A stretch of 64,000 nucleotides of DNA from Subdoligranulum variabile (GTDB lineage: Bacteria; Bacillota; Clostridia; Oscillospirales; Ruminococcaceae), in the NCBI GenBank assembly GCA_004552305.1, contig SFOX01000008.1, positions 1 through 64,000 of the forward strand, written 5' to 3'. A program made the position numbers and the translations under genes. Of the stretch, positions 1-9,061 are shown piece by piece. The stretch's first letter is position 1, and each line of letters begins with the position of its first letter. The notes under the pieces were generated by a model. It did not search any database. It saw nothing but the letters and a program-made list of their open reading frames with translations, and was not told the DNA's origin.

Positions 1-108
1 GACGGCTGCAACGGGCGGCATTTATGCCGCCCCTACGAACCAACCCGTTTTTTTCGCGTTTCGGTTAGGTCGCGGGCGGGGCATGCCCCGCCCCTACCGT
101 GCCGCAGC
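1..108. repeat. Intergenic repeat island (modules B and C)
   Basis: Two palindromic modules that recur through the window. Module B (about 4-37) has GGGCGGCA and TGCCGCCC arms. Module C (about 72-102) has GCGGGCGGGGC and GCCCCGCCC arms. They lie just downstream of the stop of the leftward AAA+ gene at 111, and the module C hairpin may end that transcript, although it has no U-tract. No gene is seen here. Confidence 0.75.
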
Positions 109-110
109 AC

Positions 111-2165
111 TTATTCCAGCTCAAAATCGCCGGGCAGCAGCAGCTCCAGGCTGGCGGCGGGGTCGGCGATCAGGCGGCGGGATTGGTTCAAAATCGCCTT
201 TTCCAAGGCGTTGCGCGCCATACGTCCGTTGCCGTTGGTGGCGGCGTCCTCGGCTTGGCGGCGGTCAAACCATTCGGTCAGCGGCTGCTCGCAGCTTTCG
301 TCCAGCCGGTAGCCCTTGCTTTTGGCGATGGAAAGCAAAATTTTGTACAGCTCCGCGCCCGTGTAATCGGGGAATTCGATCTGGTTCGGGAAGCGGCTGG
401 CAAGCCCGGAGTTCGCGCTCAAAAACAGCTGCATCTCCTTGGTGTAGCCCGCCAGAATCACCACCAGATCGTTGTGATGATCCTCAATGCCCTTGACCAG
501 CGTGTCGATGGCCTCCAAGCCGAAGCTGTCCTCGCCGCCGCGGTACAGGCTGTAGGCTTCGTCAATAAACAGCACGCCGCCCAAGGCGCTTTGAATCACC
601 GTGTTGGTCAACGGCGCGGTATGCCCGACATAGCGCCCCACCAAGTCGGCGCGGGTCACCTCGACCAGCTGCCCGCCCCGCAAAGCGCCAATGGCTTTGA
701 GGTACTTGGACAAAATGCGGGCGATCGTCGTCTTGCCGGTGCCGGGGTTGCCGGTAAAGATCATATGCATATTGATGTCGGCAACCTTAAGCCCCTCTGC
801 CTTGCGGCGCTGCTGCGCCTGCACGTTTTTGGCGATATCACGCACATAATCCTTAATTTCGGTAAGCCCGACGATCTCGTCCAGCTCTGCCTCCACGGCA
901 TCGACATCCCCGCGGTACTGCTGCGGCAAAAGCGCCAGCAGATCCAGCGGTGCCGCGCCGTCCACCGCCATCAGCAGGCGGTCGTTTTCCACACACAGGG
1001 CAGCGGGGGTTCCGGCGGCGGGGGCGATGTCAGCGTCTAACACATACTCGGCAATGGCGCGGTAAATCGTGTCGCAGTAGTCGCGCATCGCCTGCATACC
1101 GCGGGTCTTGCCGTACTGCGCGGCGACAAGGTCGCGCACGGCGGCGTCCATACCCAAGGTCAGCCCGCATTGGCGGCGCACCCGCTGCGCCAGCTCGTTC
1201 AGCTCGCGTGCGGCGATGGCTGCCAGCGACTCCGGGGTGAAGGCTTCGGTGCGGCAGATATCCCCGCAGACGGCGTCCACAAAGCGGGCACCGAAGGTTT
1301 CTGCCAGCGCCGCCTCGCCCTTGCGGGAGAAAAACACAAAATATTTGCCGCCCGCCTTCAGCTCGCCGATGGCACCGGGTGCCAGCGCCGTGCCGACATC
1401 CACCAGAATGCCGCGCTGCAAGACGTACCGGCTGGACAGCGCCAGTGTGCCGTCCATCGCCAAGGTCGCCAGCATATTCAGATAACCGGGGGCGCAGCCC
1501 TCGTAATTTTCAAAGGCAAGGACCTCCGCGTCCGATTGCAGCGCGGCGTACAGGTCCTGCAAAAACAGCTTTTCCTGCGCGGGTCCCGGGTACAGGGCAA
1601 GGTCCAGCGTTTCCACCAGCTCGCTGTGCAAAATGCCGCGCCCTGCCAGCTCGCGCACGGTGCAGTCCAGCGCGTAGTGCCGCCCGGTGCCTGCCGCGCC
1701 GCACAGCACCAGAATGTTGCGCGCCCTGTCGGTGTCGGCGGCGGTACCCAGCACAAAGGGGCGGCGGAACGCCTTGACCAAGGCGGACACAAAGGCGTCC
1801 TGCCCCAGCACCTGCGCACGGATTTTTTCCGCTACACCGGTAAAATCGGCGTGTTCCGGCACGGCGGGCGCAGGGGTAGGGGCGGCGGTCTTGCCGCCCA
1901 GCAGACCGTCCTGCTTCAGGCTGCGGGCTAAATCGCTGCTCATCTTGCGCACGCTGTCGGCGGTGGCAGCGCCCGCCTTTTGCACGGCATCCACGGCACC
2001 GGCGGCGGATTTCTGGCGGCGGTTTGCCTGCTGCAGCGCTTCCAGCTGCGCCTGCATCTGCTGCACGGCGTCCCCGGCCTGGGCGGTCTGCTCGGGCGTG
2101 GCGGCATATTTGCCGCCGCCCATCAAGCCGCGCACCCAAGCATCGTATTGATCTTCCAGACCCAT
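111..2165 (-). CDS. CbxX/CfxQ-like AAA+ ATPase with a degenerate first P-loop
   Basis: A 684-residue protein with two AAA-type regions. The C-terminal one (about 425-660) is a complete CbxX/CfxQ or SpoVK-like module: Walker A GNPGTGKTT at 472-480, Walker B VLFIDEA at 531-537, sensor LAGY at 571-574 and arginine finger SRFPN at 590-594. The first region (about 110-370) has GAAGTGRH at 156-163, where the essential Lys and Ser/Thr are replaced, so it probably does not hydrolyse ATP. Residues 1-90 are Gln/Ala-rich and likely helical or coiled. Family members remodel protein complexes such as Rubisco or ESX secretion machinery. It is third in an operon, 3 bp after the Cys-tail membrane protein, so that protein or its modified product is the probable client (inference). 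Confidence 0.85.
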   Translation of the reverse strand: MGLEDQYDAWVRGLMGGGKYAATPEQTAQAGDAVQQMQAQLEALQQANRRQKSAAGAVDAVQKAGAATADSVRKMSSDLARSLKQDGLLGGKTAAPTPAPAVPEHADFTGVAEKIRAQVLGQDAFVSALVKAFRRPFVLGTAADTDRARNILVLCGAAGTGRHYALDCTVRELAGRGILHSELVETLDLALYPGPAQEKLFLQDLYAALQSDAEVLAFENYEGCAPGYLNMLATLAMDGTLALSSRYVLQRGILVDVGTALAPGAIGELKAGGKYFVFFSRKGEAALAETFGARFVDAVCGDICRTEAFTPESLAAIAARELNELAQRVRRQCGLTLGMDAAVRDLVAAQYGKTRGMQAMRDYCDTIYRAIAEYVLDADIAPAAGTPAALCVENDRLLMAVDGAAPLDLLALLPQQYRGDVDAVEAELDEIVGLTEIKDYVRDIAKNVQAQQRRKAEGLKVADINMHMIFTGNPGTGKTTIARILSKYLKAIGALRGGQLVEVTRADLVGRYVGHTAPLTNTVIQSALGGVLFIDEAYSLYRGGEDSFGLEAIDTLVKGIEDHHNDLVVILAGYTKEMQLFLSANSGLASRFPNQIEFPDYTGAELYKILLSIAKSKGYRLDESCEQPLTEWFDRRQAEDAATNGNGRMARNALEKAILNQSRRLIADPAASLELLLPGDFELE

Positions 2166-2168
2166 GGC

Positions 2169-3299
2169 TTATGCCTCACTTTCTTTGCGGGGAAGTTTGA
2201 CGGTATAAAAGTCCTTGACCGAGCATCCGGCGCGCCCGCCACCCGCACAGGCGCAGGCACACGCACAGCTGGATGCACAGGCACACGCGCAGGAGGAGGC
2301 ACAGCCGCCCCCGCTGCTGTGGCGTCCCACACCGCCGCCTCGGCTGTGTCCGCCGCCGGCTTTAAAGCCCTTGGGCGGGTCGGTGCGGTGGTAGCCGCTG
2401 GGGGGCGGGGCTGTGCGCAGACGGCGCACGGTGTGGATACCGTTGGTGTACCAGTACCAGTCGTCGGGGTCGATGTCGTCGCCAAAGCCGACGCTCCAGC
2501 GGGGAGGAATGCTCAGCGCAATAACAATAACGATCAGCAATAAAATCAGAAAGGTAACGCCGATCACCTCATCCATAGAGGTGTCTTGGTCGTTGTCGTC
2601 CCATGTCAGCGCATCGTCGGGGCTGTAGGCGGCGTCGGGGTCAAAGCTCTCGGTCACCGGCATGGTGACGTGGACCTCCCCGCCCTGACCGTGTCCCAGC
2701 GGACCGTACTCCCACAGGAGGTAGTCGCCGTCGGTCGCCATATTGTCGGCGGTGCAGCCGTCGGTCCTACGCCAGCGCACCTCCATCTTTTCCACGCTCA
2801 GCTCGTCAAACCAGCCGGGGGTAAAGGCAAAGTCGGCGGTGCTGTCGGTATTTAAGCGGAACAGGTGGCTCTGATGTACCGAAAACGCAAAATGTACCCG
2901 GCTTTCGGCACCGATCTCGGCGGCGATGTCGGGGGCGTAGTAAGGCTCGGCAAAGGTGATCTTGGCGTAGCTGCCGCCGTTGCCGCTGTACTCGATGTCG
3001 GAGATGGTGTCGGTCAGGGCGGTCAGCTCGTCGGCGTAGGCGTTGGCAAGACCGATTTTGACCCAGGACAGGTAGTCGTCGCGCCCGCCGTCAATGACCT
3101 GCCAGTCGATCTCGTAGGTGATATCGGCAGAGCCGTCCTCCCGCGGGTCCACGGTGACGCGGTAGTAGGGGATGTAGTCCATATCGCCGCTTTCGGCATA
3201 AGGGGCAAGGTCGCCGGCAAAGGCGGCAAGGCAGAGCAGGCACGCCAGCGCACCGACCAGCAAAAACGCGGAAATTTTGCGTACAAGTGTTGTTTTCAT
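2169..3299 (-). CDS. Signal-anchored membrane protein with a Cys-rich cytoplasmic tail
   Basis: 376 residues. A signal peptide (about 1-28) is followed by an extracytoplasmic domain (30-240) resembling DUF2207-type folds, one transmembrane helix (about 244-264) and a cytoplasmic tail. The tail holds aromatic/Pro stretches, then Gly/Ser/His repeats (315-332), then nine cysteines within residues 333-359 arranged in CASSCACAC-type units ending GGGRAGCS, then a 17-residue end. The start codon overlaps the radical SAM stop (TGATG), implying translational coupling. A low-complexity Cys tail beside a SPASM radical SAM enzyme suggests that the tail is its modification substrate, perhaps as thioethers or a metal site (inference). 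The topology puts the tail on the same side as the enzyme. I do not recognise a named function. Confidence 0.85.
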   Translation of the reverse strand: MKTTLVRKISAFLLVGALACLLCLAAFAGDLAPYAESGDMDYIPYYRVTVDPREDGSADITYEIDWQVIDGGRDDYLSWVKIGLANAYADELTALTDTISDIEYSGNGGSYAKITFAEPYYAPDIAAEIGAESRVHFAFSVHQSHLFRLNTDSTADFAFTPGWFDELSVEKMEVRWRRTDGCTADNMATDGDYLLWEYGPLGHGQGGEVHVTMPVTESFDPDAAYSPDDALTWDDNDQDTSMDEVIGVTFLILLLIVIVIALSIPPRWSVGFGDDIDPDDWYWYTNGIHTVRRLRTAPPPSGYHRTDPPKGFKAGGGHSRGGGVGRHSSGGGCASSCACACASSCACACACAGGGRAGCSVKDFYTVKLPRKESEA

Positions 3300-4684
3300 C
3301 AGCAGCCCTCCTGCAGCGGGGTGTCACCCAGCTGGCACTGGCGTTTCATACGGGCACTTTCCTCGCGCACGGTGCGGCAGGATGCGCTGTCCCAGATGCG
3401 CTGCCACGGCTCGTGCAGGATGTTGCCCAGCCCCTGCCCCGAAAGCCAGCTCTGGCAGGGCAGCACGGTGCCGTCGGGGGCAATGGCCATATTGGACAGG
3501 CACGCCCCACAGCTGGGAATTTGCGTAAAGCCCAGCGCGGTCAGCGTGTCCTCGCTCAGCCAGCCGGGGCTGGTAAAGTTGATCTCCAACCCGTGTTCGG
3601 CGGCAAACGCCATGGCAGGACGCAGCGCCTCGGTCAGCTCGGCGGGGGTCAGGCGCACGGCGCGGCTTTCGTCCCCGGCGGCGTTGCCGGTGGGGATCAG
3701 CCCGCTGCAGGTCAGGTACCGCACGCCCATGCTGTGGGCAAATTGCACGGTGGCAAGATAATTTTGGTTTAAGCTGCAAAGCGGGGTGTTGATGCTGACG
3801 CTCAGCCCCGCGTCCAAGGCGTTGCGGATGCCGCCCACGGTGTCGGTAAAGCCGTTGGCGCCCACAAGCTGGTTGTGGGTAGCTTCGTCGGCGGAATACA
3901 GGGTGATCTGCACAGCGTCCAGGCTGGCATCGTGCAGGTCGCGGCAGAGCGCGCTGGTCAGCATACGTCCGTTGGTGTTCAGGCGGGTCACAAACCACTG
4001 CGCCGCCTGCACCAGCTTGACAAGGTCACTGCGCAGGGTCGGCTCGCCGCCGGTAAAGGTCAGCTGCGGAATGCCCGCGTTGCGGCATTTTTCAATGACC
4101 GCCAGCCACTGGTCGGTGTCCAGCTCCGGCACCTCGGCAAGGGGCTGGCAGGCGGCGTAGCAGTGCAGGCATTTTTGGTTGCAGTGCCACGCGCCGTCCT
4201 TGGTCATGGCGCTGATCATCAGATCCATGCGGTGGGGCGCTGCCATGCGGGCGGCGTAGTCGCCAAGGCGCATCGGCTGCACCGACACCGGCGGGGTCTT
4301 GCCCTGCGCGATGGCAAGCAGGCAGTCCAGCAGCACCTGCAGGTCGGATTCGATCTGCACGGACGGCGTGCGGCGGTAAATTTTGTGCGCAGCGGCGACA
4401 GCCTGCGCCTGTACGGCATCCCAGTCGGCAGGGGAAAGTTCCTTGCCGGCAAAGGGCTGCAGGGCGTCCATCAGGCAGGCAAGCAGGATCGCCCAGCTGA
4501 TTTGCAGCGGCAGGATATCCTGCCCGTTCAGAATGGCAACAAAGGGGGTGGTGCGGTCGGGCTTGCGGCACGGCACCAGATGGATGCGCACCGCGCCGGG
4601 ACCGTTGGGGTCCAGCGTGATATGCCGCACGCGGTTCAGGTGGTTGTATACATAAGCGCGCTCAGCAAGGCTGAGAAATTTCAT
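3299..4684 (-). CDS. Radical SAM/SPASM domain enzyme, putative peptide or protein maturase
   Basis: 461 residues. The radical SAM core carries the CX3CX2C cluster motif at C168, C172 and C175 (HCNQKCLHCY), followed by TGGEP at 211-215. The C-terminal part has a SPASM-like auxiliary cluster region, with cysteines in PSCGACLSN, VLPCQSW and later Cys residues to the last one. About 150 residues precede the core and could bind a substrate. SPASM enzymes commonly modify ribosomal peptides through thioether or C-C bonds, or act as anaerobic sulfatase-maturase relatives. It is first in the operon, with RBS AGAGGA about 9 bp from the ATG and a good promoter upstream. Its close coupling to the Cys-tail protein suggests a dedicated pair. 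Confidence 0.88.
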   Translation of the reverse strand: MKFLSLAERAYVYNHLNRVRHITLDPNGPGAVRIHLVPCRKPDRTTPFVAILNGQDILPLQISWAILLACLMDALQPFAGKELSPADWDAVQAQAVAAAHKIYRRTPSVQIESDLQVLLDCLLAIAQGKTPPVSVQPMRLGDYAARMAAPHRMDLMISAMTKDGAWHCNQKCLHCYAACQPLAEVPELDTDQWLAVIEKCRNAGIPQLTFTGGEPTLRSDLVKLVQAAQWFVTRLNTNGRMLTSALCRDLHDASLDAVQITLYSADEATHNQLVGANGFTDTVGGIRNALDAGLSVSINTPLCSLNQNYLATVQFAHSMGVRYLTCSGLIPTGNAAGDESRAVRLTPAELTEALRPAMAFAAEHGLEINFTSPGWLSEDTLTALGFTQIPSCGACLSNMAIAPDGTVLPCQSWLSGQGLGNILHEPWQRIWDSASCRTVREESARMKRQCQLGDTPLQEGC

Positions 4685-4721
4685 AAAAATTCGTCCTCTC
4701 CGGCGGGATTTATATGGAAAA

Positions 4722-4750
4722 AGTATACCATAGCCGGGAGAAAATTACAA
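4722..4750 (-). promoter_or_regulatory. Promoter of the radical SAM operon
   Basis: On the minus strand, TTGTAA (4745-4750), a 17-bp spacer and TATACT (4722-4727). It lies about 40 bp upstream of the radical SAM start. Confidence 0.7.
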
Positions 4751-4784
4751 TGCAGTCGGGGCGGAAAGTTTGGGGGAGAATTGC

Positions 4785-5098
4785 CCCGCCCGCGGCTTTA
4801 CGGAAATTACAATATTGCGGGGAATCCGCCGGTATGGCTTCCCCCTTTTGGGGGAAGCTGTCACCGCAAGTGACGGATGAGGGAGCAACTGCCAAACATT
4901 TCCCCCTCATCCGGCGCGTTCCGCGCCACCTTCCCCCCAAGGGGAAGGCTTTCCCGCGGCATAACGGCAATTGCAATCCTACAACCAAGGGAACAATGGC
5001 AATACACCCAAACACCGCCCTATAATAAAAAATGTGCCCGCACAGCGGGCACACCCTATCTAAACTCTAAACTCTGCACGCTCAACTCTAAGCGCAGC
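4785..5098. repeat. Intergenic repeat island (module F and inverted element A)
   Basis: The 417-bp gap between two leftward operons holds no gene. Module F (about 4840-4960) pairs CCCCCTTTTGGGGG-type arms with tracts for GTCACCGCAAGTGAC and CTCATCCGGCGCG. Element A (about 5030-5098) is present in reverse: a GTGCCCGC/GCGGGCAC hairpin followed by degenerate AAACTCTAAACTCT units. Confidence 0.75.
5024..5052 (-). terminator. Terminator of the amino acid ABC operon (within element A)
   Basis: In the leftward transcript GTGCCCGC, loop TGT, GCGGGCAC, then A and six U residues. It begins about 50 bp after the ATPase stop codon and is supplied by repeat element A. Confidence 0.75.
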
Positions 5099-5101
5099 GC
5101 A

Positions 5102-5834
<733 letters not shown>

Positions 5835-5848
<14 letters not shown>

Positions 5849-6527
5849 GGTTCAGCCCCCTCTCCAAACGCTTTGCCAGACGCGACAGCAGCGTAATGAC
5901 GATCAAATACATCACACCTACGATAAACCAGACCTCCAACGCGCGCATGACGTTGGCGTTGACGTTCTTGGCGGTGTTGACAAGCTCAGGAAAACCGATG
6001 ACCGACAAAATCGAGGTATCCTTCAGCGTGATGATAAACTGGTTGATGATGGAGGGGATCATTGTGCGGATCGCCTGCGGCAGCACGACCTTGGACATCG
6101 CCTTCCAGTACGGCAGACCCAGACTGCGGGCGGCTTCCATCTGACCCTTGTCAACGCTCTCGATACCGGCGCGGATGATTTCCGCCATGTATGCGCCGCA
6201 GTTCAGCGACAGGCAGATGATGCCCGCCTGCAGCGCCGTGAACATAAACTTGCTGCCGAACAGTTCAGACCAGTGCAGCGTGTCGTTCATCAGCATCGGC
6301 ACACCGAAAAACACAAAAAACGCCAGCACGATCATCGGCACACCGCGGATGATGTCAACGAAAATCGTGGCAATCGCGTTGCAGATGCGGTTTTTCAGTA
6401 CGCTTAAAATGCCCACAAACAGACCGATCAGGCAGGCAAAAAACAGGCTCCACAGCGCCAGCAGCAGCGTCTGCCCCATGGCGACCAGCAGCATGGTGCC
6501 GTACTCGGCAAGGATCTTAAAAACCAA
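5835..6527 (-). CDS. Polar amino acid ABC transporter, permease
   Basis: 230 residues with several membrane helices and the EAA-loop region (GQMEAARSLGLPYWKAM) typical of His/Glu/Gln family permeases. It forms the membrane channel with the ATPase gene that follows. The best start is an uncommon TTG at 6527, with GGAG about 9 bp upstream. A strong terminator separates it from the binding-protein gene, so it is probably expressed by partial read-through at a lower level. Confidence 0.92.
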
Positions 6528-6560
6528 GGCGAAGGACTCCTTTCGGGTTTGGTTGTTGCG

Positions 6561-6598
6561 AAAAAAGCGGGGATGCCTGCGAAAACAGGCGTCCCCGC
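6561..6598 (-). terminator. Hairpin terminator between binding protein and permease
   Basis: Leftward transcript: GCGGGGACGCCTG, loop of six, CAGGCATCCCCGC (one G-U pair), then six U residues. It lies 13 bp after the binding-protein stop and inside the operon, which fits the excess of binding protein over membrane parts usual for importers. Confidence 0.85.
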
Positions 6599-6610
6599 GC
6601 TGTATAATAA

Positions 6611-7447
6611 TTAGCCCAAATACTTTTTCAGGATCTCGTCATACTTGCCGTTGGCTTTGATGTTGGCAAGACCCTTGTTGAACATATCCAGCAGCTCCTG
6701 GCTGTCCTCGCTGAAAATGGCGAAGCCGTAGGGGGCGGGGTCGCTGGCGGTGTCGTCCAGCACCTTCAGGGCGAGGTCGCCGTCCTTGATGGACGCCTTC
6801 ATGATGGGGGTGTCCTCAAAGCAGCCGACGCACTGACCGCCCAAAACTGCCTGATACATCGTGGGGGAATCCTCAAAGTAGGTCAGGTCAAAGCCGTACT
6901 CATCCTTGAGGCTCTCAGCGTAAGTGGCGCCCTGCGTGCCGGTCTTGACGGCAACCATCTTGCCGGACAGATCGGCAAAGCCGGTGATGTCGGAATCGAC
7001 GGGGACAGTCAGCGTCTGGTTGGAGTCATAGTAGCCGTCGCTGAAGGTCCAGCCGCTGGCCTTGCGCTTTTCGGTGATGGAGGCACCGGCGATCATACCG
7101 TCCGCCTGACCGGACTGGCAGGCGGCGATGGCGGCATCCCAGCCCAAGGATTTCAGCTCGTACTTAAAGCCCTGATCCTCGGCAATGGCGGCGACGATAT
7201 CCACGTCGATGCCCACAAAGTTGCCGGATGCGTCGGTGTACTCAAACGGCTTAAAGACGGTGTCGGTGGCGATGACCCAAGTCTTGTCGGCAGCGGTGGA
7301 GTCCGCGGCGCTCTCGCTGGCGGATGCGCTCTCGGCAGGGGCTGCGCTTTCGGCAGCGGAGGAGGACGCGGTGGAGGCAGCACCGCCGCAGGCGACCAGA
7401 TAGGCAGCCAGGACGGAGGTCAGACCCAAAGCAATGAGTTTTTTCAT
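6611..7447 (-). CDS. Amino acid ABC transporter substrate-binding lipoprotein
   Basis: 278 residues. The N-terminus is a lipoprotein signal with lipobox LVAC (Cys20), followed by an Ala/Ser-rich linker (about 22-50) and a family-3 solute-binding domain (about 55-278). Conserved features include FKPFEYTDASGNFVGIDVD, the region around SLGWDAAIAACQSGQADG, and SITEKRKASG. It captures an amino acid outside the membrane for the permease and ATPase genes downstream. The upstream leader is about 115 nt and contains a GC-rich stem, but I do not recognise a riboswitch. Confidence 0.93.
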   Translation of the reverse strand: MKKLIALGLTSVLAAYLVACGGAASTASSSAAESAAPAESASASESAADSTAADKTWVIATDTVFKPFEYTDASGNFVGIDVDIVAAIAEDQGFKYELKSLGWDAAIAACQSGQADGMIAGASITEKRKASGWTFSDGYYDSNQTLTVPVDSDITGFADLSGKMVAVKTGTQGATYAESLKDEYGFDLTYFEDSPTMYQAVLGGQCVGCFEDTPIMKASIKDGDLALKVLDDTASDPAPYGFAIFSEDSQELLDMFNKGLANIKANGKYDEILKKYLG

Positions 7448-7566
7448 GTGTAATACCTTCCCTCAAAAACAAAATGATACCGCACCCGCCGCACAGCGGG
7501 CGTGATGCCTTGCGCGGACCCTCTGTTTGACCGCGCCGGGCGTACACGATTTGCAGGTACAGTTTT

Positions 7567-7594
7567 ATTATAGCACGGTCGTTTCAAAAGTCAA
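7567..7594 (-). promoter_or_regulatory. Promoter of the amino acid ABC operon
   Basis: Minus strand TTGACT (7589-7594), 16-bp spacer, TATAAT (7567-7572), about 120 bp upstream of the binding-protein start. The 7448-7807 gap otherwise holds this leader and, on the plus strand, a TATAAT at 7768-7773 without a clear -35 that may serve the next gene. Confidence 0.85.
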
Positions 7595-7807
7595 GAAAAA
7601 TTCCGGCTTTTTGATTAATAAAATAAAGTTTTGCGCTGTATTTTAAAATAAAGATTAGTTTATTCTTGCTTTTTCGCGCGGCACTTAACTAAAACAAGCG
7701 GCAAACATGCATGCGGAAAATGTGGTTTACCCGCCCGTTTTCGGCATTTCCAGCAGGGAAAGCCCCGTATAATAGGTCGTGTGATATCTTGAGAAGGAGC
7801 GATGGAA

Positions 7808-8458
7808 ATGCTGCAAACCTTAGAACGAAAGACCCATATTTTTGACGCACAGGTGCTGACCGCAGCGCAGTACGATGCCCTGCGCGAGCTGGCAGATCCC
7901 GCCGGGCTGCCCATGCTGGACGCACTGCGCCCCGCCTTGGACAACGGGCAGATCGTGGGCGATTTTGCCGGGCAGGAGCAATTGCAGATCGCCGCGGCAC
8001 TGCTGCCGCTGTACGCACAGGACGAGCTGCCCACCCGCCTGCGTGCCGCCGGCTTTGGTGCCGACGGGCAGGGCGCGGTGCTGACCCCGCCGCTGGTACG
8101 CGCAAATTATACACAGCTGCGCAACTTTTTGCGGCTATCGCTGCGCTGGGCGATCGAGCGGTACGCCAGCTACCACGTTTGGGCGGTGCAGGTGCTGGAT
8201 TTTAAAAACCTGCCTGCCTGCGAGGATCTGTGTGCGCAGTACTTATCCACGGGGCTGACGCTGCGCGCCGTGCTGCCACTGCAGGACACCGACGGGCTGG
8301 TGGTTTACGCCGCGCGGGGGTTGGCGCATTGGCGCGAGCCGCTGCGCCGCCTGCACCTGAACGACCCCGCCCTGCCCCGCGTGCTGGAGCGCGGCTACGC
8401 GGCGGCGGATTTCGGCTGGAGCAACGAGGGGATGGAGCTGTTGGTAAGACCGCTTTGA
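7808..8458 (+). CDS. Conserved-looking hypothetical protein
   Basis: 216 residues, no signal peptide or membrane helix, and no family I recognise. It is rich in Leu, Ala and Arg, with a central segment (about 100-150) containing many aromatic residues (RANYTQLRNFLRLSLRWAI). The ATG at 7808 is preferred to the in-frame ATG at 7802 because AAGGAG (7794-7799) is 8 bp from the former and only 2 from the latter. It is monocistronic and ends at an element-A terminator. Codon use looks like that of its neighbours, so I take it as a real gene of unknown function. Confidence 0.7.
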   Translation: MLQTLERKTHIFDAQVLTAAQYDALRELADPAGLPMLDALRPALDNGQIVGDFAGQEQLQIAAALLPLYAQDELPTRLRAAGFGADGQGAVLTPPLVRANYTQLRNFLRLSLRWAIERYASYHVWAVQVLDFKNLPACEDLCAQYLSTGLTLRAVLPLQDTDGLVVYAARGLAHWREPLRRLHLNDPALPRVLERGYAAADFGWSNEGMELLVRPL

Positions 8459-9000
8459 TGCAAGAGTTAAGAGTGGAGAGTTTAGAGTTAAGATAAGGTG
8501 TGCCCGCCCCGCGGGCACATTTTTTATTGTGGGGGCGGTGGTTGGGGGGTGTTGCCATTGTTCCCTTGGCTGTAGGGGCGAGCATTGCTCGCCTATGCGG
8601 TTTGTCCGTTAAATCGTATTGTTGGGATGGCTGCAACGGGCGGCATATATGCCGCCCCTACAGATGACCCGTTATGTTGTTATAACCGCAAAACCGCGGG
8701 CGGGGCAATGCCCCGCCCCTGCCGCGCAACATATTTTATTGCCCCGTAGGGCGGGGTGACCCCACCCCGCCGGGGGAATTGGTGGTAGCCGAAAGGCGGC
8801 AAGGAGGGGTCAAGACCCCTCCCTACAAATTGCCGGAAGGTGAGCGGTTATAAGGCAAAACGCCCATTTTCGGCAGGTTTGTAGGGGACGCATATATGCG
8901 TCCCGTGCGGTTTGCCCGGTAGTTTGATTTGCCGGGATGGCTGCAACGGGCGGTATATATGCCGCCCCTACGAACCGCCCTGCGATGGGGCAAAATCACA
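8459..9000. repeat. Large intergenic repeat island (modules A, B, C, D, E, G)
   Basis: About 540 bp without a gene. In order: element A with AGAGTT-type units and hairpin (8464-8526), B (8635-8665), C (8697-8730), D (8742-8780), G (AGGGGTCAAGACCCCT, about 8808-8823), E (about 8881-8925) and B again (8938-8972). Each module is a short palindrome found elsewhere in the window. Confidence 0.8.
8500..8526 (+). terminator. Element-A terminator of the hypothetical gene
   Basis: GTGCCCGC (8500-8507), loop CCC, GCGGGCAC (8511-8518), then AT and a T-run. It lies about 40 bp after the stop codon at 8458. Confidence 0.75.
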
Positions 9001-9001
9001 G

Positions 9002-9040
9002 CAAAAAAAGGAAGGAGGCAAGCCTCCTTCCTTTTATAGT
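9002..9040 (-). terminator. Terminator of the two-component operon
   Basis: Inverted repeat AAGGAAGGAGG, AA/TT loop, CCTCCTTCCTT with A/T runs on both sides, so it could work in both directions. It lies about 25 bp after the stop at 9062 of the leftward gene. Confidence 0.8.
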
Positions 9041-9061
9041 ATAGTATACTATCCCATGCCG

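Noticed and set aside
7448..7566. Riboswitch in the leader of the amino acid ABC operon
   Set aside because: A GC-rich stem is present, but I see none of the conserved cores of glycine, lysine, SAM or T-box elements.
8459..9000. CRISPR array
   Set aside because: Repeats are several different palindromes at irregular spacing with no unique spacers, and no cas genes are in the window.
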